Notes: generated by a model not told the origin, from the letters alone. 64,000 nucleotides of DNA from PXAP01 sp964520585 (GCA_964520585.1 CAZFOO010000006.1:8956-72955), one strand, 5' to 3'. Positions 17,712 to 27,236 are shown, numbered from the stretch's first letter. A program made the numbers and translations.

Positions 17712-18626
17712 TCACCTTATATTTAACAATTCGACCTCGAAAACCAGAGATGTATAAGGTGGTATGATCCCGGTCGATGAGCCCTCCTTCCCAAAACCCA
17801 GCTCCGAAGGCACAATTACCAATGCCTTCTCTCCCTCTTTCATTTTGCCAATAGCCATTTCCAGACCTTCTACCACCTGCCATTCCTGTCCGTAAACAAA
17901 CTCAAATTTCTCTTCACGCTTTACGGTAGAATCGAAAAATTTACCATACATGAATTTCCCCTCGTAATGTAAATCAATGGTGTCTCCTTTTTCTACCTGT
18001 TTTCCAAAACCTTCGTTAAGCGTAAGGTAATATAAACCCGAACTGTCAGGTCTCAAATTCATCTGTTCTTCGCTTATAAACTGCTGAAGTCTCACTTTTT
18101 CATATTCACTGAAGTCCTCTATCCAGCTTAAAAAAGCTTCTTTTTCCTGAAGATATGATTGCTCAGTTTGAATATCTATCATATCTACAGATATTACAAA
18201 TCGATCAGATTCTTCCAGAAAAGCAGGGGGAACTGTTCCAAGGGTTTTCTTGAAAAAATCGTTCGCATTTAATATGAAATCTGCATTATCCCCAATATGC
18301 ATCATTGAAAAACACTCTTCAACAGACCCTCTGTATGAAGACTCGTTAAGTTTGAATTTCCTCCGTGCTGAAAAGAAAACAGAATCGTAAACAGTGCTGT
18401 AATCAAGATCCACTGTTATAAAATCGCCGGGACGGGGACTAACATCACTTTCGCCTATAACATTGAGGCGGTAATGTATACCGGACCAGGTTTTATTGAA
18501 TCCCGGATAATCTGATGACGGCTCACAGGAGGATGAAAAAAAAAGAAAAAGAATAATATATACCGGCAATAAAATTTTCTGCTTTGATGCCATGGAACTT
18601 AAATTATTTTTGTAAAATATATTCAT
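17712..18626 (-). CDS. FKBP-type lipoprotein with degenerate first domain (3)
   Basis: The 304-residue frame probably starts at Met12 (18593), which gives a compact lipoprotein signal (MASKQKILL to FFSSSC). The first FKBP-like region (about 55-150) has lost the FD motif and the GYG/PPY signatures, so it is probably a non-catalytic or chaperone domain. The second (about 205-304) is intact, with GKFFDSTV, VVEGLEMAIGKM and LGFGKEGSSTGIIPPYTSLVFEVELL. It lies just downstream of the single-domain FKBP gene at 18632 and is likely co-transcribed with it. Confidence 0.88.
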   Translation of the reverse strand: MNIFYKNNLSSMASKQKILLPVYIILFLFFSSSCEPSSDYPGFNKTWSGIHYRLNVIGESDVSPRPGDFITVDLDYSTVYDSVFFSARRKFKLNESSYRGSVEECFSMMHIGDNADFILNANDFFKKTLGTVPPAFLEESDRFVISVDMIDIQTEQSYLQEKEAFLSWIEDFSEYEKVRLQQFISEEQMNLRPDSSGLYYLTLNEGFGKQVEKGDTIDLHYEGKFMYGKFFDSTVKREEKFEFVYGQEWQVVEGLEMAIGKMKEGEKALVIVPSELGFGKEGSSTGIIPPYTSLVFEVELLNIR

Positions 18627-18631
18627 TTTAC

Positions 18632-19201
18632 TTACCCGGGAATTTTTCTGTCAGCTACTTTAACGACTTCAATTTCATATATCAACACTGCCCTGGGAGG
18701 AATTCTTTTTTGATCGCCGACAAGACCGTGGCCCAGGTATGGCGGAAGAATTAATCTTGCCCTGTCACCTTCCTGCAGCATTAAGACTCCTTCCTCCAGA
18801 CCTGCTTCAACTCCTCCCTGACCGACCCTGAATGTCTTCAATCCATCATCTTCAGAGCTGTAACATACGGTACCGTCCAGCAAACTAAGAGAATATTCAA
18901 GAGTGACCAAATTGCCGATTTCCACTTTCTTTCCCTTCCCATGCTTATAGATCTGATAACCAAGTCCGGTTTTACTAAACTCCATATCCCAGTTTCTCCT
19001 TTTAATATAGGCCTTTATAAGATCCATATCTTTGCCGACAAGAAACTGATTTGCCCTCACCATATCATCTTTACTTACCTCTTGTTTTTGGGCTGTTCTG
19101 GTATCTGGTCCTTTATTGCCGGAGCAGGAGCATAAAATAATAAAAATAACTAGAAGAATTTTGTTAGTCATGAAACTTGTATTGCAGATTATAATGTTCA
19201 T
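18632..19201 (-). CDS. FKBP-type peptidyl-prolyl isomerase lipoprotein, single domain
   Basis: The 189-residue protein has one FKBP domain (about 80-185) with LLDGTVCYSS, VEAGLEEGVLML and LGHGLVGDQKRIPPRAVLIYEIEVV. A lipoprotein signal ends in LCSC. The first ATG overlaps the nrnA stop as ATGA, which supports coupling, but Met11 (19171) gives a cleaner signal peptide. The FD pair is replaced by CYSS, so activity may be reduced. An FKBP next to nrnA and ndk recalls the setting of gldI, the gliding-motility isomerase of Flavobacterium, as I remember it; the equivalence is only inferred. Confidence 0.85.
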   Translation of the reverse strand: MNIIICNTSFMTNKILLVIFIILCSCSGNKGPDTRTAQKQEVSKDDMVRANQFLVGKDMDLIKAYIKRRNWDMEFSKTGLGYQIYKHGKGKKVEIGNLVTLEYSLSLLDGTVCYSSEDDGLKTFRVGQGGVEAGLEEGVLMLQEGDRARLILPPYLGHGLVGDQKRIPPRAVLIYEIEVVKVADRKIPG

Positions 19202-20208
19202 TTAATATATTCAGGTAACTTTGAAACAAACTTGCTTATTGTTTCTGAAAGGCTTAATTTTGATTCTCCACCAGAAGCATTAAGGTGCCCCCCTCCTTCA
19301 AAATTCTCAGCAGCAAAGATATTGGTGTCAAAATCACCTTTTGACCTGAAAGATATTTTTACGTGATCATCATTTTCCATAAAAAAGGCAACAAACTTCA
19401 CCCCTTTAATAGATAACGGATAATTAACAAACCCCTCCGAATCACCACGTATATAATTATACTTTTTCTTATCCTTAAGGCTAAGGCTCATGTAGGCTGT
19501 TTTATATCGGTGAAGCACAACCATTTTACTATCAAGGCAATAACCAAGCAATCTTAATCTGTGCTCCGAAAAATTATCATAAACCATCGAATAAATATAA
19601 TCCTTGTCTATTCCCCTTTTCAATAGTTCAGACAATACCCGGTATGTTTCAGGCTGCGAAGAGTTATAATTAAATGAACCGGTATCAGTCATAATTCCTG
19701 TGTAAAAGCAGGTAGCAGATATTTCATCAATAAAACCGGTTTCACCTATTGATTCAATAACTCTGAAAACCATTTCAGCCGTTGAACTTGAATTTATATC
19801 AGAAATAATAACATCAGCAAATTCTTCCGGTTCGGGATGGTGATCAATCATTATTTTAAAAGCCGCTGATCCTCTTATATATTCTTCTGCTTTGTCAGCC
19901 CTGGACGGGGTATTAAAATCAATGACGAACATCAACCGGGCGTCTGCAATTGCTTTGATGGCAGCAGATTTATTTTTACTGAAGACAATAATATTGTTAT
20001 TGCCCGGTAGCCATTTGAGAAAATCAGGATATTCATTGGGCACAATAACGCTGACATTTTTACCTTTTCTTTTAAGATAATGAAACAATGCCAGCGATGA
20101 TCCAACAGCATCCCCATCAGGATTTACATGACTGATTATTACAATATCCCGGGACCTGTTGATAAGGGGATTTAATAATTCCGGTAATTTGGGATTATCG
20201 GTATTCAA
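19198..20208 (-). CDS. nrnA: DHH-family phosphoesterase NrnA-like (oligoribonuclease/pAp phosphatase)
   Basis: The 336-residue protein shows the DHH/DHHA1 architecture: HVNPDGDAVGSSLA, VIDFNTPSRAD, the DHHPEP motif, GIMTDTGSF and the C-terminal GGGHLNASGG. Such enzymes degrade 2-5 nt RNA oligomers and dephosphorylate 3'-phosphoadenosine 5'-phosphate in the cytosol. It is the first gene of the minus-strand FKBP cluster and overlaps the next gene by four bases. Confidence 0.92.
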   Translation of the reverse strand: MNTDNPKLPELLNPLINRSRDIVIISHVNPDGDAVGSSLALFHYLKRKGKNVSVIVPNEYPDFLKWLPGNNNIIVFSKNKSAAIKAIADARLMFVIDFNTPSRADKAEEYIRGSAAFKIMIDHHPEPEEFADVIISDINSSSTAEMVFRVIESIGETGFIDEISATCFYTGIMTDTGSFNYNSSQPETYRVLSELLKRGIDKDYIYSMVYDNFSEHRLRLLGYCLDSKMVVLHRYKTAYMSLSLKDKKKYNYIRGDSEGFVNYPLSIKGVKFVAFFMENDDHVKISFRSKGDFDTNIFAAENFEGGGHLNASGGESKLSLSETISKFVSKLPEYIK

Positions 20209-20536
20209 TATATTTATTCTATTAAAAATATCTGGTTATAGTTGCAATTATGAAAAAGCTGTGCGATATTTAAATCCTAAAACACAAATATAATTATCAT
20301 CACATTTGCGAAAATACATTTTTTAAATTAAATGAAAGCTTCATGGTTCATTATAATTCAAAACAAGGTCAGTTCCACACTCTGATAAATACTGCTAAAG
20401 GCGCTGTTATATATGTAAAACAAGTCAAAGGTCAATTTCACATCTGAATTTATCCTGTAAATTCCATAGTTGGACAAATACTGTTACCCGCATGTCAGAA
20501 CTGCTTCATATTATCAGATAATTAAATTAGAAAATC
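20209..20536. other. Divergent intergenic region nrnA/ndk, 328 bp
   Basis: The region carries a likely promoter for nrnA near its left end. I find nothing else recognisable in it. Confidence 0.45.
20285..20314 (-). promoter_or_regulatory. Candidate Bacteroidota promoter for nrnA
   Basis: On the minus strand tatatttg (20292-20285) matches the TAnnTTTG -7 element fully. A T-rich stretch, ttttcg, lies about 17-18 bases upstream where the -33 TTTG is expected. It is about 80 bases upstream of the nrnA start. Confidence 0.4.
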
Positions 20537-20956
20537 ATGCCACAGGAACACACTTTAACAATTATAAAACCCCATGCTGTTCGTGACCAAAAGGCCGGCT
20601 CCATCCTGGCTATACTGAATGATGCTGGATTCCGAATAGCCGCTATGAAAATGGTGAGATTATCAACCCGCCAGACTGAGGAGTTTTATAAAGAACACAA
20701 TGAAAAATATTTTTACAAACCTCTTATTGAGATGATGTCATCGGGACCGGTAATCCTGGTTATACTTGAAAAAGAGAATGCTATTTCGGATCTGCGGCAA
20801 TTAATTGGCAGTACCGATCCTGAAAATGCACATCCCGGAACCATCCGTAATCTTTTTGGTTTATCCATGAGGGAAAATGCGATACATGCATCTGATAGTT
20901 ACGAAAAGGCTGTCAGTGAATGTGCTTTTTTCTTTTCTAACCTTGAAAGATACTGA
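20537..20956 (+). CDS. ndk: Nucleoside-diphosphate kinase
   Basis: The 139-residue protein matches Ndk: TLTIIKPHAVRD at the start, FYKEHNEKYFYKPL, SGPVILVILEKENAI, HPGTIRNLFG and the active-site His in AIHASDSYEKAVSECAFFF. It transfers the gamma phosphate between nucleoside triphosphates and diphosphates through phosphohistidine. The usual HGSDS motif reads HASDS. It is a single gene, convergent with the amidase gene 19 bases downstream. Confidence 0.95.
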   Translation: MPQEHTLTIIKPHAVRDQKAGSILAILNDAGFRIAAMKMVRLSTRQTEEFYKEHNEKYFYKPLIEMMSSGPVILVILEKENAISDLRQLIGSTDPENAHPGTIRNLFGLSMRENAIHASDSYEKAVSECAFFFSNLERY

Positions 20957-20975
20957 TTATATATAATATGCAGGA

Positions 20976-21791
20976 TTAAACATGGATATCAAACTGGTCA
21001 CAGCTCCTTCCGGCCTGTAGTTTATTTCTTTCATTTTCCAAATCATTACCATCCAGCTCTAGAGTTTTAATTTCCTGCTCTCCTTTACTGTTAAGTGAGA
21101 TCACATTTCCTGTTAAACTAACGATCATCGAACTCCCGGAATAAATAATATCATTGCCATCGGTTCCTGCCCGGTTAACTCCTATGGAATAAGACTGATT
21201 TTCAATTGCCCTTGCAGAAAGCAATGCAGTCCATACATCATTCCTGGCAGCCGGCCAGTTTGCGATATATATCAAAACATCATAATCCCAATGTGAGCTA
21301 TAAAAACGATTCCTGCTCCATACTGGAAATCTCAGATCATAACAAATAAGAGGGCATATTCTCCATCCTTTCAGATCTGTAATAAGCTTCTCATTTCCCG
21401 GACTGTAGTTCAAATGCTCTCCGGCCATTCTGAATAAATGTCTCTTATCATATGAGGAAAATGACCGGTCAGGTTTCATCCAGATAAGTCTGTTATAAAA
21501 ATTATCGCCTTCAGCAATAATTATACTACCAGTAACAACACAACTTAGTTTTTCAGCCTGATCCGCCATCCACTTCATGGTTTGTCCTCCGGTTTTTTCA
21601 GCATGCTCCTTTGCTCTCATGGTAAAACCGGTTGTGAACATTTCCGGTAGAATTATGAGATCTGTTTCTTGCTTAATCCGTGAAAACATATCTGAAAGCA
21701 TAGCCAGGTTATCCCCCGGTTTTTCCCAGATTATATTGGGTTGAACAAGGCTGATTAATAAATTGTCATTCATAATGCATGTTGTTATCAA
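20976..21791 (-). CDS. Nitrilase-superfamily omega-amidase (YafV/Nit2-like)
   Basis: The 271-residue protein has the Glu-Lys-Cys triad of carbon-nitrogen hydrolases: PEMFTTGF, YDKRHLFRM and ICYDLRFPVW. These exact motifs are those of the omega-amidase group, which hydrolyses 2-oxoglutaramate and related compounds in metabolite repair. The first Met overlaps the upstream acyltransferase stop by four bases. Met7 (MNDNLLISLVQPNI) is the better homology-supported start. Confidence 0.9.
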   Translation of the reverse strand: MITTCIMNDNLLISLVQPNIIWEKPGDNLAMLSDMFSRIKQETDLIILPEMFTTGFTMRAKEHAEKTGGQTMKWMADQAEKLSCVVTGSIIIAEGDNFYNRLIWMKPDRSFSSYDKRHLFRMAGEHLNYSPGNEKLITDLKGWRICPLICYDLRFPVWSRNRFYSSHWDYDVLIYIANWPAARNDVWTALLSARAIENQSYSIGVNRAGTDGNDIIYSGSSMIVSLTGNVISLNSKGEQEIKTLELDGNDLENERNKLQAGRSCDQFDIHV

Positions 21792-22342
21792 TTATTCATG
21801 CCGGTAGTAAATTTTTCGGGGTATTTAGGATTTATGTTCTTATAAAATTCCTTTACTTTCCGCATGTCAGATTCCATATCACCGGAAGGATAAAAAAGCT
21901 CTCCTGTACCAACCAGCTTTTTCTTATAATCAAAGAACCCTGGTAATACAGGCACATTTGCTCCGGTAGCTATTCTGTGAAATCCGGTTTTCCAATCGGA
22001 GACTTTCTTCCTGGTTCCTTCGGGAGTAATAGTAAGAATAAATGTATCATTAATTTCAAACTGCCGGATCATCTGCTCAACGATATCGCTTTTCCCCTGG
22101 CGGTCAACAGGGATTCCGCCCAAACTTCTTAACAGAATGCCCAGGGGAAAGTAAAACAGCTCCTTTTTAATCATTATTTTGGCTTTTATGCCGGAGGACA
22201 GATAAAACAGCTGGCCTAATACATAATCCCAGTTGCTTGTATGGGGAGCAGCAATAACTATGTACTTTTTATGCCCGGGAATGTCTCCTACTATCTTCCA
22301 TCCCCAAATCTTCAAGATGTACCTGCTTAATATCCTGATCAT
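21788..22342 (-). CDS. 1-acyl-glycerol-3-phosphate acyltransferase family protein
   Basis: The 184-residue protein contains the acyltransferase HX4D motif (APHTSNWDYVLGQ), a second block KKELFYFPLGILLRSLGGIPVDR and TPEGTRKKV. It matches the short PlsC-like acyltransferases that acylate lysophospholipids at the inner membrane. It shares an ATGA overlap with the omega-amidase gene, suggesting coupling without an obvious metabolic link. Confidence 0.88.
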   Translation of the reverse strand: MIRILSRYILKIWGWKIVGDIPGHKKYIVIAAPHTSNWDYVLGQLFYLSSGIKAKIMIKKELFYFPLGILLRSLGGIPVDRQGKSDIVEQMIRQFEINDTFILTITPEGTRKKVSDWKTGFHRIATGANVPVLPGFFDYKKKLVGTGELFYPSGDMESDMRKVKEFYKNINPKYPEKFTTGMNN

Positions 22343-22512
22343 TATATGATTTTAAACCCCGTTCAAAAACGCAAGTATACGAATGTACATTAAATTTTTT
22401 CTGTCAAAATTACACAACTACGCATGAATAAATTTGACTACGTCGATTATACATGCTGCGTTTAGAGCTCTCAAAGATATTAGTTAGATGTGCAATTAAT
22501 GTTAACGAAAAA

Positions 22513-23961
22513 TCAACAGGAATCTTTGTTGTTAAATCCTTCACGGTCCATTTTACCCCATCCTTTGTCTCCCAGCAGATAATCCCAGTTTCCCTTTATA
22601 GCCCAAAGAACCGTCAGGGGATGAAACAGAAAAGGTTCCAGAAAAGCGGTACCGATCAATTTAAGCACATCTCTCTTTTTTTCATACTTATGAAAAGTCA
22701 TTTCCTCAAACAAAACGGCCCAAATGGAAAGAGATACAGAAAAAGTATATACAAATATAAAAAGCAGGATAAAGAAAGGCCAGTTCGGAGAACCAAAAAT
22801 AACATAAAATATAAAAAATATAAGTGCAAAAAACTCTATAATGGGCGCAAGCCATTCAAAAAAGAACCAGTATGGATAACCAAGCATTCCAAAAACCTTG
22901 TATTTAGGCCGTAAAAATATCCTTTTATGCGCGAACAGGGTTTCAACAGTCCCCCTGGTCCACCTGTTCCTTTGTCTCCCGAGAATTTTGAGTGTTGAAG
23001 GGACTTCAGTCCAACAAAGGGGATCGGGTATGTATGTTACTTTATATTTTTCACCCTTCTCGGACATGTATCTACGCATCCGCACAACCAGTTCCATATC
23101 CTCCCCTACTGTGTGAATGCTGTAACCCCCGCATTTAATAACGATCTCACGGTCGAACATCCCAAGTGCTCCTGAAATAAGGAGCAGCCCGTCAAGCCTG
23201 GCCCAAGCCATACGCCCCATGAGAAATGCTCTTGTATACTCAAGTACCTGAACACGTGCATAAAACTTCTTCGGCAAATGTACTCTTTTGATTTGCCCAC
23301 CCTGAATATCACATGAATTGGCAATTCTGACCACCCCGCCGGTTCCTATAACTTTCCGGTCGGTTTCTTCCATAAAAGGTTTTACCATCTTAAGAAGTGC
23401 ATCGGGCTCCATTATCGAGTCTACATCAATGCTGCAGACAAGCTGCCTGCGGGAAACATTGATACCTGCATTCAATGCATCCGCTTTCCCCCCGTTAACC
23501 TTGTCAATTACGGTAAGATTATGGAATGACCGGTTTTTTGATTTATACACTCCCCTAATTCTTTTACATGGTATTCTGTAATCAAAAAAATAATTGACTT
23601 TTTCCAGGTCATAGGCACTGATTATTTTCTCTAGAGAATCATCGGTGCTGCCGTCATTGATAACAATAACATCAAAATTATTATAGTAAAGAGACAATAA
23701 AGCCCTTACATTTTCCACGATGGTTTTCGATTCATTGAAAGCAGGAGCAACTATTGAAATAGACGGGGTAAGTGGTGCCAGTATAATTGAATTATAGTCG
23801 ACATAGCTGTTTTTTCTTAAATAACTTCTTAGAGTAATGGCTGAAAAAAGAGCCAGCAACACATATGCAAGAAAAATTGATAGAGTGATTAAAAGCACCA
23901 TGTTACTTAAAAGCCATCCAAGAATATGGAAAATTTGCTGCATATTAAATTCTTTTATCAA
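22513..23961 (-). CDS. Membrane glycosyltransferase, GT2 (polysaccharide synthase-like)
   Basis: The 482-residue protein has one or two N-terminal membrane segments (about 12-42), a GT-A domain with VINDGSTDDSL, the metal-binding DVDSIMEPDAL, the acceptor-site GEDMELVVRMRR and the processive QRNRW motif, and then C-terminal membrane segments (about 370-440). This is the layout of PgaC/cellulose synthase-like enzymes that make and thread a beta-linked polymer across the inner membrane. The upstream HEAT gene overlaps its first Met by 17 bases. Met7 (23943) would start just past that stop. It closes the five-gene polysaccharide-like module. Confidence 0.88.
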   Translation of the reverse strand: MIKEFNMQQIFHILGWLLSNMVLLITLSIFLAYVLLALFSAITLRSYLRKNSYVDYNSIILAPLTPSISIVAPAFNESKTIVENVRALLSLYYNNFDVIVINDGSTDDSLEKIISAYDLEKVNYFFDYRIPCKRIRGVYKSKNRSFHNLTVIDKVNGGKADALNAGINVSRRQLVCSIDVDSIMEPDALLKMVKPFMEETDRKVIGTGGVVRIANSCDIQGGQIKRVHLPKKFYARVQVLEYTRAFLMGRMAWARLDGLLLISGALGMFDREIVIKCGGYSIHTVGEDMELVVRMRRYMSEKGEKYKVTYIPDPLCWTEVPSTLKILGRQRNRWTRGTVETLFAHKRIFLRPKYKVFGMLGYPYWFFFEWLAPIIEFFALIFFIFYVIFGSPNWPFFILLFIFVYTFSVSLSIWAVLFEEMTFHKYEKKRDVLKLIGTAFLEPFLFHPLTVLWAIKGNWDYLLGDKGWGKMDREGFNNKDSC

Positions 23962-25426
23962 GCACGTGTTTGATGATGATCATATAATTTTTATAATCTG
24001 ATTTCATTAACTTCTCTAAAGCCTGCTGACCGGGTTCACCCATATCGCGGACTGCCTTTGCAGCCTCTATCTGTAATTGCACATCATCTTCCTTATCAAT
24101 AACCATTATCAGGAAGTTAAGAGTTGATTTATCAGAGAGTTTGTTTAAAGCAATAAGGATTTCCAGTTGATTTTGATAAACCTCGTATTTATAACGATGC
24201 TTCAGGTTAGATACAGATTCCTTTATTCTGAGATCACCGAGGACAGATATAGCCGTTTTTCTTATTTCCTGATCTTTATTATCCAAAAGGCTTATCACTT
24301 TTTCCCATGAATAAGTTTGCTTAAAAACTTTTATCATATTCAGCGCAAAAATTACAACCGTCCTGTTATCAGAATTTAACCATCGCTGAAAATCAGGAAT
24401 TTCAAGGTTATAACTAATTATCATTTCGTGAACATTCATCTGCTCCCACATAGTAAAAGGCCGCTGCAGATGATCCAGAAATGAAAACCTGTCCTCGTCA
24501 TTCAGCCTCACAAGTGCTAGCTGTGCCTCCATACGGAGTACACTGTTGTTACTGTGCAGGCACCGGATAATCTCATCATTGGCATCTTTTAAATTCATAA
24601 ATGCAAGCTCACGAAATCCTTTGATCTTTATGTGCCATTTATTACTGAAAGCCTTCATCCTGGAATCGGCATCGAGATTAAGATTATAATAAAGCTCACG
24701 CAATCTAACTGCCGCATCGCCGGAGAGATTAACTATAAGGTCTTTCATTTCTTCAACTAGTATAAGCCTTTTGTAATTGTCGCCGGCAATTTTATTGATT
24801 TTTTCCGGCACAGTGGATTGTTCCTGATCATTAAAAACATAATCCATAAGAAGTAACTGGTACTTTTCTTTCAGGACCTGCAAAAGTCTTGATTCACCCT
24901 CCATCTGATTCCGGTGAAAAAGAATTATTGCAAGCAATACAAACATTGATAATATGGAATATATTATTATAATGATAAGTATACGGATTAGCATGGAGGA
25001 CTTGTCAAAATTTATTTCAGGAAGAAATAAAATTTTAACTGAACCGGAAGGTGATCGGATATCCTCTATCCGGTCATGGGGCAATCTTCTCAATGGATAA
25101 ATATCGGTTGCTTGTTTAAAATAATATATGGCCTTTTCATATTGATGGTGTTCAGCTGCCCACTCGGCCTTTCTGACTGCACTTTCATATCTGTGTGATG
25201 GTGCAGCCTCAATATATATTCCAGCAAGAGAATCGGCAATAGCAAATGAGTTATTCGAAAGGGAATCGGCAATAGCAAATGAATTATTCGAAAGGGAATC
25301 GTTACTATCAGCTTCTACAGGGGTAGCATTTATATTATCCGGAACAATAAATAAAAACAGTCCGGATATTAATCCGGTACAGATGTATTTATTTTTCAGG
25401 GACTTTATATGCTTCCAGGTTCTCAT
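23945..25426 (-). CDS. Membrane-anchored HEAT-repeat protein
   Basis: The 493-residue protein has an N-terminal hydrophobic signal or anchor (about 15-35), a periplasmic stretch with an in-frame duplicated 11-residue unit (NNSFAIADSLS, about 44-68), a short tetratricopeptide-like region, a strong membrane helix (about 143-167) and a cytoplasmic helical-repeat domain (about 260-490) with NSVLRMEAQLALVRLND and DQEIRKTAISVLGDL units. HEAT repeats usually bind proteins. Its place between the GT2 synthase and the outer-membrane barrel gene suggests a scaffold or regulator for polymer export. No enzyme signature is seen. Confidence 0.72.
   Translation of the reverse strand: MRTWKHIKSLKNKYICTGLISGLFLFIVPDNINATPVEADSNDSLSNNSFAIADSLSNNSFAIADSLAGIYIEAAPSHRYESAVRKAEWAAEHHQYEKAIYYFKQATDIYPLRRLPHDRIEDIRSPSGSVKILFLPEINFDKSSMLIRILIIIIIYSILSMFVLLAIILFHRNQMEGESRLLQVLKEKYQLLLMDYVFNDQEQSTVPEKINKIAGDNYKRLILVEEMKDLIVNLSGDAAVRLRELYYNLNLDADSRMKAFSNKWHIKIKGFRELAFMNLKDANDEIIRCLHSNNSVLRMEAQLALVRLNDEDRFSFLDHLQRPFTMWEQMNVHEMIISYNLEIPDFQRWLNSDNRTVVIFALNMIKVFKQTYSWEKVISLLDNKDQEIRKTAISVLGDLRIKESVSNLKHRYKYEVYQNQLEILIALNKLSDKSTLNFLIMVIDKEDDVQLQIEAAKAVRDMGEPGQQALEKLMKSDYKNYMIIIKHVLDKRI
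25230..25295. repeat. In-frame 33-bp tandem duplication in HEAT gene
   Basis: Units 25230-25262 and 25263-25295 differ at one base and are followed by the start of a third. They encode two copies of an 11-residue Ser/Asn-rich linker. The near identity indicates a recent slip-strand or recombination event. Confidence 0.9.
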
Positions 25427-25539
25427 TCTCTAGTTTATACTGCTATTTTAGCAACCCTATCAATATTTAGTATTCATAAAAGATTATCAGGGCAGGTACC
25501 GGAGTATCTCTGCATGTAATCTTATTACAATTATTATAT

Positions 25540-26829
25540 TTATAAATAATATCTCAGGCCCATATTAAAAATCCAGTTTCCGCGAAAGGATCCTGAATTA
25601 TATTCTTCATGTTCATACCTTATGCTGCTTCTGATAAGATAATCAGTCCCCAAACCTTTACTTATTTCAAACCCGGCGCTGGTTGAGCTGCGATATATTC
25701 TGTCCGTCAGGGCAGACATGGTTTCATCAGGAGATAATCCAAACCCCACAATAACTCCTGCATAATCATTGGCCGATGTAAAATATTTCCTGGCGTTGAA
25801 ATACCAGGAGGCAGAAATACCGCTGTCTCCGGGAATTATGTAAGGCCTTAAAGAAAACCAGTAATCTGCATAATATTTCCCTATGGATCCGGTGTAAAAA
25901 AGATATGTCCTGTCCCAGTGCAAAAAACGAAACCCAAGTGATGCCTCAAATCCTGATGGAAGATTACGGTAAATCTCAAATGCCCCCCTGTGACGCGGAA
26001 AAACAGAGCCACGCGAAAAAGCATAATTCATAAATAAATAGCCTTCACCGGATAATTCCGGATAGGACTCAATCTCATATTGTACAGAAGGATACCTTGT
26101 CAGTCCGTTACCATCAAAGAATGTATTCGCAAAATTCACCTTCCCGGTAACCGGTCCCCATTCACTAAAGTATGAATAGCCACCTGTGCCAATATGCATA
26201 TTTCGTGAGTAAGGTTCATTCAAATATTCTCCATGGTATCCGGCAAGCAAATAGTTATTTTCACGATAATAATAAAACTCAGGGACTGTTAGTTGAACCT
26301 TAAGATCCTTTGCCTGGTCATTATCAGGATCTATTTTAAGAAGTTGTTCAACTATTTCATTAGCATTGCCGGTCATTCCCTTCCTGTGAAGAGCCCTTGC
26401 CTTCTTCATCAAAAATGTTTCATCACCTGCAAAACAGGAAAGTGCTTCATCAGCACTCTTGATTGCCGCGTCAAAGTTCTTTTCCCATATCTCAATGTCA
26501 ATTTGTGCAGCAAGAGCATCATAATAACAGGTGTCAGTAAGAAATACCATGTTTAAATAATACATGGCAGAATCATATTTTTTTTCCCAGGAGAATAATC
26601 TTCCTGCCAGTACGGCAGCGTCATTATGAAGGGTATCCCTGTCCAGCAGGATCATTACCAGCTCAAGAGCATTCCCGGTCTCCCCGTTTAAAGCCGCCTC
26701 ACGGGCTTTAATGTAGAGGCTGTCATCCGTCACATGGCTATACTTATCATCTTCCCGGGCCCGCAAATCCGTAACAAAAAGTAGATGGATCTGCATACAG
26801 AAAGTAAAAAACAGTAAAAATCTTGTCAT
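25540..26829 (-). CDS. TPR protein with YaiO-like outer-membrane beta-barrel
   Basis: The 429-residue protein has a signal peptide (about 1-24), tetratricopeptide-like repeats (about 30-185, with ALNGETGNALELVMILLDRD and KKYDSAMYYLNMVF) and a C-terminal barrel (about 190-429) with alternating aromatic strands, ending WIFNMGLRYYL. This is the composition of YaiO-family proteins. TPR-plus-barrel proteins act as export ports in PNAG, cellulose and alginate systems, so it is a plausible outer-membrane partner of the GT2 synthase. The assignment is by architecture. Confidence 0.75.
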   Translation of the reverse strand: MTRFLLFFTFCMQIHLLFVTDLRAREDDKYSHVTDDSLYIKAREAALNGETGNALELVMILLDRDTLHNDAAVLAGRLFSWEKKYDSAMYYLNMVFLTDTCYYDALAAQIDIEIWEKNFDAAIKSADEALSCFAGDETFLMKKARALHRKGMTGNANEIVEQLLKIDPDNDQAKDLKVQLTVPEFYYYRENNYLLAGYHGEYLNEPYSRNMHIGTGGYSYFSEWGPVTGKVNFANTFFDGNGLTRYPSVQYEIESYPELSGEGYLFMNYAFSRGSVFPRHRGAFEIYRNLPSGFEASLGFRFLHWDRTYLFYTGSIGKYYADYWFSLRPYIIPGDSGISASWYFNARKYFTSANDYAGVIVGFGLSPDETMSALTDRIYRSSTSAGFEISKGLGTDYLIRSSIRYEHEEYNSGSFRGNWIFNMGLRYYL

Positions 26830-26842
26830 AAACTTTTTTAAT

Positions 26843-27214
26843 TCACCGGTGATTCTTTAACATTCGGTTAATCCTTATCAAGAGATGCCTGGGTAAAAAC
26901 GGCTTTGTCATATATTCATCAACACCCAGACTAAGTGCAAGCTTTTTTGTTTCATCCAGATTTACCCTGGAGAGCATTATAATTGGGAAATTATTCTTAA
27001 GTTCATTCCTTACAAGATGTACTAATTCCATCCCACTGAAATAAGGCATATGATGGTCGGTAATCATCATGCCGATCTCATTAATATTTTCCCTTAACAG
27101 ATCAGCTCCTTCTTTTCCGTCTGCTGCTGCATACACTTTATAGCCTTCTCTTGTAAGACTATATTCCAGTGCTTTCAGGGTAATGGTATCATCTTCACAA
27201 ACCAGAATCTTCAT
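26843..27214 (-). CDS. Stand-alone response regulator receiver in polysaccharide module
   Basis: The receiver starts most sensibly at MKILVCEDD (27214), giving 123 residues. A longer frame opens at 27283 but would overlap the upstream gene by 47 bases. The phosphoacceptor is Asp53 (MMITDHHMPYFSG), with acidic ED at 8-9, Ser in MLSRV and Lys in MTKPF. There is no output domain, so it must act through a partner. Its position inside the module suggests phosphorylation-controlled polymer synthesis, perhaps through the HEAT protein. Confidence 0.85.
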   Translation of the reverse strand: MKILVCEDDTITLKALEYSLTREGYKVYAAADGKEGADLLRENINEIGMMITDHHMPYFSGMELVHLVRNELKNNFPIIMLSRVNLDETKKLALSLGVDEYMTKPFLPRHLLIRINRMLKNHR

Positions 27215-27236
27215 ATGTGAGTTTTCAGCAGTTTTA

